Origin: Hemerocallis citrina
Lineage: Eukaryota > Streptophyta > Magnoliopsida > Asparagales > Asphodelaceae
Reading direction: 5' to 3'
Assembly: GCA_017893485.1 (NCBI GenBank)
Contig: CM030360.1
Coordinates: 7,930,870 to 7,994,869, forward strand
DNA: 64,000 nt
Shown here in pieces: positions 22,830 to 32,185 of this stretch. Every line of letters starts with the position of its first letter. The stretch's first letter is position 1. The position numbers and the translations under genes were made by a program. The notes beneath the pieces were generated by a model. That model was given only the letters and a program-made list of their open reading frames with translations. It ran no database searches and was not told where the DNA came from.

Positions 22830-24987
22830 TTATACAAATAACATTAAATACCTTTCATTTTTCTTTGGGCAAGTTCGCGCATCATGGCATTGCCCACGCA
22901 AACTGCAACAATTGCACTTCCTAGGTTTGCTTCTTAATTTCTCCCGCATTGGTTTCAACCTTTTCTCACTTGGTCTTCCCTTCGTATTACATTGACGAGG
23001 TTCTTCCACCGAGACTTGAGACAAGACCAATTGCTTTCCATGTACCCGTGTTCTACTACCTTTAGCCCCACCACTACACCCTTCGGGGACTATCATATTG
23101 AAGCCTTCAAGTGACTTTATCATAGCTTCACGCATGAACTCATACCCTTCATCGCAAGACAGTCCGATCTCAACTTGTTGCTTGGACAAGTTATTTAATT
23201 CACAATAGCGGGACGCAAAATTCTCGCTATTATTGCCATCGCCAAAATTTGTGGGGGTGTAGCTTCTTCTAACTACCTCACTGTTCCATCTTCTCATCAT
23301 ATATTGTTTGGGAAGTTCATTACAATTTGAATATTTAAGGAAGGACAAGAGAAGCCTACAAGGGAGTCCAACAAATTCGAACATAAAGCATGAACAACAC
23401 CCATACCGAGTCTCTTTGGAATAAGTAATCATGGTCTCTTTTTCCGACCTACCAATGAATGTCACTGTGTAATAAGAGATGACAGTATTCACGTCACCTT
23501 CCAATAAATTCACACTATACAGTAGACTTGCCTTGAGTTCTTTTTGAAACTTTAAAAACACTGATAAAGTGTATACTTGGGCCATTTATTCCTCCATATA
23601 CCACCCGGTCTTCAATTTGGGTTTCCTATCTAGTGTATGGTGATTTTCTTTAACTTCTTCTTCTCTTTGCCTACAAATAACTCTTTTAAAAATCAAAGCA
23701 AACTCATGAAGTGAATACTTCTTTTGGGTGTGCTTTTTTAAAAAGGAATTCATTCCCTCGCTTCTTTGGCTACTAGACATACCCGCCCAAAAATGAGACC
23801 TATGGTATACGGGGGCCCATTTCTCACGAATATGAAAAATATTACTCAACCATTTGTTGTTTTCTGCCCCAAATTCCACAACCACACCCTTCCATTGTTC
23901 TTCAAAAGAGACACAGTCATAAGAATTCCAAATATTAGCTTTAAAAGCTTCCATGAACTTAGAATTTTGAACCAATTGAGGCACATTGGAAGGAATTTTA
24001 TCTAAAATATGCCATATGCAATATCTATGGTGAATATGAGGAAAACTTGTTGAATTGCAGTACCATTACCCTGGTCTTGGTCCGTTACAATGACAACGAG
24101 AGCTTTTTTCATGACTCCTAGTCATGTTTGGAATAACCACACAAAAGATGAAGCCGTCTCATTTGGGATGAACCCACAACCAAGAAAAAGAGACTGCCAA
24201 TGATGGTTAATCCCAACAAATGGAACAAATAGCATACCATAACGGTTGGTACTATGTGTAGCATCAAAAGAAACTACATCACCAAATACCTCATAATTCA
24301 AACGAGAAATCCCATCAACCCAAAAACAATGAGACAGTCTACCGGATTCATCTTGTTCGAATGCATAAAAGAAAGAAGGATCTTTTTTCTTTTGCCATTT
24401 AAAAAAGTCTACCAACATTTGAGGTTTCTAGCATCTTTTAGAGTAAATCCAACCCTATCGTATCCCCCACTTGAACCTTCAAAAAAAAACATTTGTTCAC
24501 ATGTGAGAATATTTGCACCAGCAAGTTGCTCCATTATGATTTTATCTGAACTTGACACAACACGATTACACGGCAACAAATGCCTTTTACCGGGTGTGGT
24601 GAATGCATGATTGTGCACCTGATGGAAAGAATAAACAGACCATGAATTCGTTTCTTTGTTTAATCTCACCATAACCAATGCATTGCAAGATGTCCTGGAT
24701 GTAGTACCTATTCTAATTTCATTATTCTTGCTTTTCGACACCCCCGCTTTATTACATAAAAAAGTTTTTTCCACCACCTAACCATCCTTCAATTTATTAC
24801 CTCCTTTATGCATTTGAAAATCCGAACATTTTGCATAGCTATCATGGTATTTTTCTACTGGCTCAAGGGTCTCAAATATCATACCTATCTTAGGGATTAG
24901 ATGCTCCTCAACAGTGGGGGTAAATTCACCTTCTTCAACATACAAAAAATTGTCACCCAATTGTGAGCAACCTTCACCAAACTCCAT
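22830..24987 (-). pseudogene. FAR1/MULE-type transposase B, broken
   Basis: Read from 24987 leftward: the N-terminus (MEFGEGC...), a FAR1-type DNA-binding region (to about 24450), the MULE core (about 24420-23700: VSFDATHST, then VTDQDQ and HRYCIWHI), a SWIM finger (about 23400-23340) and a C-terminal Cys-rich knuckle (KCNCC...CHDARTCP). Damage: in-frame TAG at 24778-24780, a frameshift near 24415, a stop after FVWLFQT near 24122, a frameshift near 24040, and TAA at 23586-23588. Leu replaces the SWIM His (CRL for CRH). The ATG follows TTTGTAACAG, a likely splice acceptor just inside the right TIR. It is the former transposase of element B. Confidence 0.85.
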
Positions 24988-25004
24988 ACCTGTTACAAAT
25001 TTGA

Positions 25005-25363
25005 AACGTTAATCAAGATCATAATTTCGGATTTTATTTTGACAATAGAAAATTAATTTTGAAACCGAGTTCAGTAAAATGGGTTGTTTTTCAACAATAT
25101 CAAGTAAAAAAAAAAATCGATACCTTCAATAAGGATCGGGAATGGAGGAGATGGAGGAAAGGAGATAGGGTTTTTTTGGGGGAAGGAGACAGGTTTGGTG
25201 GGGGGGGGGGGGGAATTCCGATTATACCCCCCCACATTAACTGATGAGCGGGAATGAATGCAAACCGTTGGATGGGGATCAAGATGGATCATTACGATCA
25301 GACGGTCCACAACTAGTGCGCACGGTATTGAACACTGGGCTAGCGTGCAACGGATCCTTTCCC
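25005..25363 (-). repeat. Element B right TIR
   Basis: The inverse of 13603-14224 with part of the leader deleted. It contains the G run at about 25200-25213. It lies immediately upstream of transposase B on the minus strand and probably supplied its promoter. Confidence 0.85.
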
Positions 25364-25376
25364 TATATATATATAT

Positions 25377-25467
25377 TAAAAAAAAGTAAAATTAGTATTA
25401 GAATATCTAAAGAAGGCCAATTTTTTTCTTTCTGCACAAGGCCTTATTAATCTTAGGATCGGCCCTG
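25377..25467. mobile_element. hAT right end remnant
   Basis: About 90 bp between the last TA tract and the target duplication, ending in CGGCCCTG, the inverse of the left hAT terminus. Confidence 0.8.
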
Positions 25468-25489
25468 GTGTCTGCGGTCTCTCAAATGG

Positions 25490-25549
25490 TGCTTGAAGTT
25501 GATGTATGAATCACTAATGAGGGCGACGGAGGTATCCGTGCGAGCGACG
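25490..25549. repeat. 60-bp repeat, right copy
   Basis: GTGCTTGAAGTTGATG... matches 4016-4075 in the same orientation with several changes. It sits 15 bp beyond the hAT target duplication. Confidence 0.6.
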
Positions 25550-25629
25550 GAGTGGATAAACAGTGTACAAGCAAGGACTGAAAGAGAGAATGAGCTCAAA
25601 TTGGCACGAGAAATTGACTTGGACGAGAT

Positions 25630-25775
25630 CACCCGATCAGTAGGATTAGATTTCGTTGTATTTTTGTTTGTTGGTTGGGGTGTTTGAGTTCCAGAACCCA
25701 GCATGTTGGGATCTGAACTTCATAAGCCTTATTTTTGGTTGTATGTTTTGTTAATTTTTTTTTAATAAAATACGG
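25630..25775 (+). mobile_element. LINE 3' end fragment, plus strand
   Basis: AGATTTCGTTGTATTTTTG, CAGAACCCAGCATGTTGGG and ATCTGAACTTCATAAGCC match, in opposite orientation, the truncated LINE at 27125-27338, and the segment ends in an A/T-rich tail. It is a second copy of the same 3' UTR. Confidence 0.55.
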
Positions 25776-25947
25776 AGGTATTCAGTCCACCATTTAACGA
25801 TAAAAAAAGGAAAGTTTGTAACAGAAGCAACCGTGAACCTGCCACGGAAGTTAAGGCACCAGCAATGCAGCTGCTCATGCCACCTTGGAGCGTTCTTCAA
25901 AACAAGAGGCCTTTCTTTCCTCTCCTCTTTCTAGTAGTCTGCCATAA

Positions 25948-26707
25948 GAGCATCCACAGTCGTGGGCTAAATACCCAAAATTTGGAAAATTGGGAGAAAA
26001 ACGAGCTGCAGTCGTCGTCCAAATACCCAAAATTTGGGTATACGATGAACAGTGCGTTGCCAAATATAGCAGGCGATTTGGCCAAATGCAAAATATAGCT
26101 AACGCAATATTATCTTCCGTCCGATCTAATTAACGGAAGATAATATGCCGTCCCGTACAAAAAGTACTGAACCCAATGATTCGGAAGCTTTTGAAAAAGG
26201 AAAAAAAAAAATCCCTGTCAACCGACGGTATAAAATCTACCGTGCCATGAGATTAACGGCATATAATGAACCGTTGTTGGGTTTTTTTTAAAAAAAAAAA
26301 AAAATCCCGGTCAACCGACGGTATAATATCTACCGTGCCGTGAGATTAACGGCACATCATTAACCGTTGTTGGGTTTTTTTTAAAAAAAAAAAAAAACTA
26401 AATACCCAAATTTTGTCTTCTAGTGCTTTAAAAGGAAGATTATATGCCTTCAATCTTACTAGAAGGAAGATTATATGCCGTCGTTGAATTTTTCCATTTT
26501 TTTTTTTTTTTTGTCTTTTAGTGAATAAAAAAAAAATTCAAAAAAAAAAAAATGGGACGGACAATTATACGACGTTATTCTTAATGGACGGATAATAATC
26601 TACCGTCCGGCTATATTTTAACTTTCGACGACTGCAGCAACATTCCTTTTCTCTTATTTCTAAATTGCTATATACCCAAAAATTGGCATGAACGACTGTG
26701 GATGCTC
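25948..26707. mobile_element. Tourist-like (PIF/Harbinger) MITE
   Basis: The termini GAGCATCCACAGTCGT and its inverse ACGACTGTGGATGCTC are flanked by TAA (25945-25947 and 26708-26710), the 3-bp target preference of PIF/Harbinger elements. It is 760 bp with no transposase. Inside, a unit of about 107 bp is tandemly duplicated (CAACCGACGGTATAA..., TACCGTGCC, ATTAACGGCA, CCGTTGTTGGG), and hairpins such as ACGGTA/TACCGT recur. Confidence 0.85.
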
Positions 26708-26710
26708 TAA

Positions 26711-27101
26711 GCCGGAAACTTTCCATCCTTCTAGAATCTTGCATAATGACATGATACTAGTCCACGAAACAAAGACTAAGAGTATATAAACCTACAGTGA
26801 CTTGGATATTAGGTATTAAGGATATGATTGGTGTTAATGTGACAGGAGAGATGAAGTAACAAAATTTTCAATACAGAATTAAGGATTGATGTAACATATG
26901 CAGTCTTGCAGGACAAATATTGAAAGATACACTGAACATATACATGTTGTAATTTAACCCCAAATGAGTGCATGAGTTGCTCACAGATCAGTTTACTCTT
27001 GCAGTAAGTACGAAAAGATAAATTCAAGATATAACTATTGCCCGGCTTATCTAATGACGAGATAGCACATTACTGACTAATTTGTGCCGATGAAATATCT
27101 C
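26711..27101. other. Spacer without features
   Basis: AT-rich sequence; the short open frames here have no recognisable content. Confidence 0.5.
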
Positions 27102-27124
27102 TAACACTATTGAGTTATCTTTTC

Positions 27125-27338
27125 TTTTTTGATCGTAAAAGGTTGGCAATTGCCACCGTGTTTCATTAAAAAATTTAACAAAACAAACAATAAAAAATAA
27201 GGCTTATGAAGTTCAGATCCCAACAGGCTGGGTTCTGGAATTTATACATCCCAACCAACAAACAAAAATACAACGAAATCTAGTCCTACAAAATACAACG
27301 AAAATACAACGAAATCTAACAAAAATACAGTGAAAAGG
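27125..27338 (-). mobile_element. 5'-truncated LINE with long target duplication
   Basis: A 214-bp insertion ends, on the minus strand, in AATGAAACACGGTGGC and GATCAAAAAAG. It is flanked by a roughly 22-bp duplication (TAACACTATTGAGTTA and following bases at 27102 and 27339, differing by one base). Long duplication, poly(A)-like tail and 5' truncation are the hallmarks of target-primed reverse transcription by an L1-type LINE. Confidence 0.8.
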
Positions 27339-27361
27339 TAACACTATTGAGTTACCTTTTC

Positions 27362-27679
27362 ACTGAAGACGTTTCCTTGCATAGTTGACTTACGAAAACG
27401 GAGAGGGAAAAGGGAAGGGTGAAGGAGGAGAAGAGGAGAAGATCACAAAGGGATTGAGAAAGAAACACACATTAATTAATTACCAAATCAGTCTAGTCAT
27501 GGGGTCCAAGAGATAAAAAGGAACAAAACTAACGTTTTAATTAAATTTAAATCAACCAACTAAAGATAAACCTCATCTAAAAACAATCAAGATAATAACA
27601 AATACAAAACAATAAACCTAACAACCTAACCTCAAATAAAAAGTAAAAAATAAAAAAATAAAAAATAAATCCGCATTTT
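27362..27679. other. AT-rich spacer
   Basis: Low-complexity A-rich sequence near 27540-27675 and no gene. It may be the far flank of the LINE fragment that follows. Confidence 0.5.
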
Positions 27680-28857
27680 CCTCGTAAATTTCCTCCTATG
27701 TCATCAAGGAAGAACAGGAGCTCCAACGAAGATAGATCAAAGTTATCGGAGCCGTAGAGGCAATCCCAGTTAGGACGGTAAGGTCTACTAGCGAAGGAAA
27801 CCCATAAGATTCTTGTACAAGTTAAGAAAGGTCAAGTGAAATTGATCAATGGAACGGAGTTCCACCCCGTTATCAAAAATAGATGAGATGCGATTAATCC
27901 TCCATCTATGGGAGGCAAATTGATGAAAAAAGGTGTTTTGGTCACCATCCTTAAGCCACTTAACCTTAGCCCGCTGCGCCCATTTGATGTGGTCCTGGTG
28001 CAATAAGGAGGCATACTCCGATTTGCACTGACCCTAGTATTTCTCTCAGCCATAGAAATGAGCCATTGCTTATCTTTCTGAGCAATAGAATGAATAGTGT
28101 TAAGAAAAGAAAGTTTGAAGCGGTTAGCGTCACCAAACCTAGCTTTACTCCAAAGCTTACAGAGTGAAGCTTAAGTAGGAGTCGGGCTAAACCGAAAGAA
28201 CCCACAACAACAGATAGACAGTGGGTAATCATATTAATGAAAATTTGGTCATCTAACCAGAATTTTTCGAACCGAAATCTAAAAGGTTTGGAGAAATTGA
28301 AGCTAGAATGAAGGGCCAAGGGAACATGATCAGAGGTGGGGTTTGGAAGAGCCTGAAACAAAGGAATCGTGGAAAGAGGATAACCAACCGTTTGAGACAA
28401 GAAAACGATCTAGTTTCGCCATGGAGGGATTGAGACGATGATTAGACCAGGTGAAACTCCTACCAATAATGGGTAGGTAGGTTAATAAGGTCAAGAGACC
28501 GGATACAATCGTTAAACAGAAAAGAGTCGCTGGCCCAAGTAGAGTTACCCGGTCTTTCATGGGAAAATCTGGTAACATTAAAGTCGCCACAGAAGATCTC
28601 GAAGCCATTAATCTGGGCAGCGAACGACCTAAATTTTTCCCATAAAATGTTCCTGAGATCCGCTGTGGAAGGGCCATAAAACAGATACTCTAGAACAACC
28701 ATTAAGAAGAATTTCATCAAAAATAACTTCATGCTTGGGGGAACTAACCGAGCTTCTAATATTCCAAGAACAACTAATAATTAAAATTATTAAACTCAAA
28801 AGCACAAGAAGATTCGAGAGAGCGAATCGAATCAAAAGGAGAAAGAGACGAGGAGTC
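27680..28857 (-). pseudogene. L1 LINE ORF2 endonuclease fragment
   Basis: Minus-strand blocks match the apurinic-type endonuclease of plant L1 ORF2: SWNIRS near 28800, YGPSTADLRN (about 28680), CGDFNVTRF (about 28580), FTWSNHRLNPSMAKLDRFL (about 28450), TSDHVPLAL (about 28335), then KVKWLKDGDQNTFFH (about 27950) and NWDCLYGSD near 27760, which belong to the linker before reverse transcriptase. Frames change repeatedly and part of the N-terminus is missing. The reverse transcriptase is absent, so this is an internal fragment of a dead copy. Confidence 0.8.
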
Positions 28858-28984
28858 CATAAAATCTCCCATGTTAGCTACCACATCAATTTTACGAGTG
28901 AGGACAAAGGCAAAATCTTTCTGGTAGCCACCACATCAAATTTTCAAACTAAATTTATTTATTTATTTATTTATAATTATAAGA

Positions 28985-29115
28985 AACTAGTAATTTACAC
29001 GTGCGATGCACGTATTAATAAATATAGTTTTTTTAAAGTGAAAATTTAGACGTAATCTGAGTTTGAATCTAAAACATTCTTTATAATAGTTATGAACGTG
29101 TGTTGCATGGGTTGG
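28985..29115. repeat. ACGTGCNNTGCACGT-type hairpin motifs
   Basis: ACACGTGCGATGCACGT at about 28997 and AACGTGTGTTGCATGG at about 29094 belong to the same motif family as the array at 31262-31570. This is short non-coding sequence of unknown origin. Confidence 0.5.
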
Positions 29116-29130
29116 TTGATTGACAAATTA

Positions 29131-30691
29131 CACGACGTTTGGTCGGAGGATTATTTTTTGTTTTCTGGGAATCTTAACTTGGGAATCTAGTTTTCCATAT
29201 TTGGTATGTTAATTTTTAAATTCAGATTCCCAGAAAACTAAAATTCCTAGGAATTGTTTTAGCCACAATTCCCAAATTTTTTTTCCCATGGGGGGTGGTG
29301 GGATTCTTAGATTCCCAAGTGCTTGGAAAAATGTTATTTCTTTGAAAATACAATATGCTAAAAAAAAACCCATCTCCCATCTCTCTTCCTATCTCTTCAC
29401 CTCTTTCTCCCCCAAAAACTCCTCCCCTACCCCAAAATCGAGCACCCAGTCCCAGATCCAAACCCAAGCGCCCCGTCGCCATCGGTCCCCTCAGTCGCGC
29501 CGTCGATCCTCTCTCGCGCCCGCGCCGTCGTTCCCCTCAGTCTCGCCGTCGATCCTTCTCGCGTTGTCGATCCACTTGTCGCAAAAACCCTAATCAAGTT
29601 CTAACACCTGATACAGCTACATTGGCACAGACGAGACATGATGATACATACAATAGCAGAGACACAGGAACATGGCAGTTCATGAAAAAAAGTATGTTTA
29701 CTTCACTCTTTACAAAGTGTTCATGATTATATTTTCACTGTTTCAGATATATTACTAATTATTATATTGAGAAGAACAGTAAGCCAATTATGAAGCTCTT
29801 GAATCTTACATTGAGGTTGAAGGATGTTGGGTTAAGCTCTCTTGTAACTTAAGTACATAGTGAAATTCTCTCGATGATCTTTCCGTGGATGTAGGTTGGG
29901 TTGTCCAAACCATGTATAACTTGGTATTTGTGTATTGTACTGTTCTGTTTTCTCTGTTTTTAAATACCAAAAGTTTACCCACACCTAATACAGCTGCACC
30001 GACCTCCAGGGATCTATGTTAATTCAACCACATTTGTTCCTGAGCGAACTATGTATAGGAGAAGGAATACATGTAGAGACCAAATGGCCAGTTGGATGGT
30101 GTTAAGCTTATCTTATTGGTTGTACAACTTATCTCATTTAATCAAGCAATCCTCTTAAAGTTCTTCTTGAAGAGGAAAAAGTGATGTGTTAAGGAGATCG
30201 CCGACTAATGCATAACATAAAGAAATGAGACCAATGGATGACACTCCCACTGTTAATTTATGGGTCATGTTACTATTCTTAACATAAAATGCTTTGTACT
30301 TCATCGTGTTTTCTCATACTAATGTTACTATTCTTACTGAAGCCAGACAAGACTATTGTCACTGAGCCACACCACATATGGCCATCTCTTACTGAGGATC
30401 AATGGATGAAGGTGGAAGTTGCTCTGAGAGATCTTATCCTCTCAAATTATGCGAAGAAGAACACAAGTATGAGAGTATGAAAGGGGTATTTTGGATAATA
30501 AGAATAAAATTTTCAGGAATTATTTAGCTCAACCAAACATAGGAAATTAAGTTTCCAACTAACATTTCCAAAGATGTTTAAGACATACCAAACATATTTC
30601 ATGATTCCTAGGAATCATAAATCCTAAGAAACATAAATCCAGGATTTATGATTCCTGGGAACAAAAAAAAATTCCTCGTACCAAAAGCCCC
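29131..30691. mobile_element. TIR element carrying a Prp8 exon
   Basis: The left end (GACGTTTGGTCGGAGG, TTTTTTGTTTTCTGGGAATC) and the right end read on the opposite strand (GGCTTTTGGTACGAGG, TTTTTTGTTCCCAGGAATC) form an imperfect inverted repeat that continues through ATTTGGTATG. Inside are C-rich leader-like sequence (29390-29620) and a fragment of the host gene Prp8 (30334-30462). This is the arrangement of a gene-capturing (Pack-type) non-autonomous transposon. No target duplication was resolved, so the superfamily stays open. Confidence 0.65.
30334..30462 (+). pseudogene. PRP8: Prp8 splicing factor, captured exon
   Basis: Forty-three codons read [19 protein letters not shown] followed by [13 protein letters not shown] and YAKKN, which I recognise as a conserved stretch of plant Prp8, the core U5 snRNP protein of the spliceosome. 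Only this piece of the protein of more than 2300 residues is present, with unrelated sequence on both sides, and the exon-like borders suggest genomic capture of an exon with flanking intron. The exon carries no disruption, but it cannot make a functional protein. Identification rests on motif recall without alignment. Confidence 0.8.
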
Positions 30692-30714
30692 TAAAGTCTT
30701 ATCCCATTATAGTA

Positions 30715-30744
30715 TTAGAGATTAGAGATTAGAGATTAGAGATT
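30715..30744. repeat. (ATTAGAG)n minisatellite
   Basis: Four to five tandem copies of the 7-bp unit ATTAGAG. Confidence 0.9.
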
Positions 30745-31250
30745 AACAAAAATTGAGCACGAAATTTATCGTCTCGATAACCGGTTCAACCGGTTCAAAT
30801 CTTAGATCTACAATTTGCCAATCTAACATTAATAACAAGAAATTACCAGAGAAATCGCACGAGAAAGAGATAAGATTGAGCTACCTTCGATTTCTCGAAA
30901 CCGAACCCAAATTGTTGGATAAGAAGGCATGCATTAGGGTGGTGAGGATAAGGTTAGGCTCACCGGCGGAGCACGAGATCGCGCTTTGAAGAAGAAGAAG
31001 AACAGGAAGAAGACGAACCTCAAAATGTAAACGTAATTAAATTCACGATTGTCAGAATTCAGGATTTCCCGTTCCGTTCCATTCACATGGAATCGAACTT
31101 CGAAGGGTACCAACGGAAAGGTGATTCGGGATTGGGGGTGTCAATGGGCTTATTAAAAGTCATGGGCCTCGAACCAAAATATGGGCCATGTTACCCTCAT
31201 CTCTTCTCTCCATTCTCTGTATATATAATGGGAGAGTGGAAGTTATGATT
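30745..31250 (-). promoter_or_regulatory. Possible promoter and first-exon remnant
   Basis: Three TGGGCY motifs (Site II elements of housekeeping promoters) lie at about 31144-31192. Downstream on the minus strand are a pyrimidine-rich leader (about 30990-31020), an ATG near 30934 and a possible splice donor (AATCGAAG/GTAGCT) near 30884. The first few codons resemble no protein I know, and no downstream exon follows. It may be the truncated 5' end of a host gene, or chance. Confidence 0.3.
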
Positions 31251-31261
31251 TGTCACATATA

Positions 31262-31570
31262 AACCCGTGGTTGCACGTGCAACTCCAACTCTCTCATTAA
31301 TTACAAAAAAATATTACCTATTTAAAACGTGCTATGGACGTACAAAACAAAATTTTAATATTTTTTTAACACCACACATACACATGTTGTATGTACAACT
31401 CAAATTCTACTTATAAATATGTGCATTGCATGTACAAATCATAGCTTTCCTTCAAAATATTTTTCTAAATTACGTACAACGCACGTCCAACTCCAAAACT
31501 ATTTCTTAACACGTATATCACACGTGAAAATTCTCCAACTCTTATCAAAACGTGCATCGCACGGAAAAAA
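31262..31570. repeat. Degenerate hairpin array, ACGTGC/GCACGT type
   Basis: Seven short near-palindromes lie about 45 bp apart (near 31266, 31329, 31382, 31420, 31473, 31510 and 31549). Examples are ATGTGCATTGCATGT, ACGTACAACGCACGT and ACGTGCATCGCACG. Intervening sequence also repeats loosely (AACTCCAACTCT). No coding. Confidence 0.65.
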
Positions 31571-31636
31571 ATACCAGTAATCAGGTAATTAGCAAGTAAA
31601 CTATGTAGGAAAAAAATAAGGTTAAATGTAGAAAAC

Positions 31637-31641
<5 letters not shown>

Positions 31642-31687
<46 letters not shown>
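31642..31687. repeat. (TA)n microsatellite
   Basis: About 22 TA units, next to a possible TIR terminus (GTTTCTTAGATAAC at 31691). Confidence 0.95.
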
Positions 31688-31688
<1 letters not shown>

Positions 31689-32185
31689 CGTTTCTTAGAT
31701 AACTAAGGTGAACTTCCTTTTGTTTTTATAGATAACTATCCTATTATACAGTAAAATTGTGAAAATCATGCTATAATTTAAGGTAGTTTCTTGAAATTAG
31801 ATAAACGTACGCGGTAATTAATTGTTACAGTTTGGGAAAAAAATTAATTAATGTTTTTTTTGAAGAAAAATGTGGAGTATGGCCACCCTGTTTCATTAAT
31901 AAGAAGTTAATAAAATTAACTCAGAATACTGAGCCAAGTACCAGAACCTACAATACTACAAAAGTACCTAAATCCACCCCAATAGGGGGTGGTGCAAAAA
32001 CATACAGGGTATCAAACATACATGCCTATGTGGTACGAAACATTCATGCATCCAAGCAAAAGTACATCAAAACAAAGTACAAACAAAGTACATCAAAACA
32101 TCTACTCCCCCCCAACAAAACCCTGGGGTGGTGGGGATCATAATCCTGACATAACAGTAAATGTATCACAGCTAGAGCACGCCCC

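Larger units (their letters stand above)
13603..25363 (-). mobile_element. Mutator-like (FAR1-type) element B
   Basis: The inverted termini read GGAAAGGATCCGTTGCAC on the left and GGGAAAGGATCCGTTGCACG on the opposite strand at the right, and extend 622 bp (13603-14224) and 359 bp (25005-25363). The size difference comes from a segment missing on the right near the CTCC-rich leader. TA tracts flank both ends. It carries a GRF zinc-finger gene on the plus strand near the left TIR and a broken FAR1/MULE transposase on the minus strand starting just inside the right TIR. A 4.2-kb solo LTR and a small TIR-derived copy are nested in it. It is related to element A in architecture but not in TIR sequence. 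Confidence 0.85.
4206..25467. mobile_element. hAT element, split by nested insertions
   Basis: The left end is CAGGGCCGGCCCTG and the right end, on the opposite strand, begins CAGGGCCGATCC; the first eight bases are identical. The element is flanked by a perfect 8-bp direct repeat, GTGTCTGC (4198-4205 and 25468-25475), the size of a hAT target-site duplication. Its own sequence is only about 200 bp at the left (4206-4405) and about 90 bp at the right (25377-25467); everything between is later insertions joined by TA repeats. It encodes no transposase and was a short non-autonomous element. Its inner sequence carries a tRNA-like segment directly before the TA tract. Confidence 0.85.
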
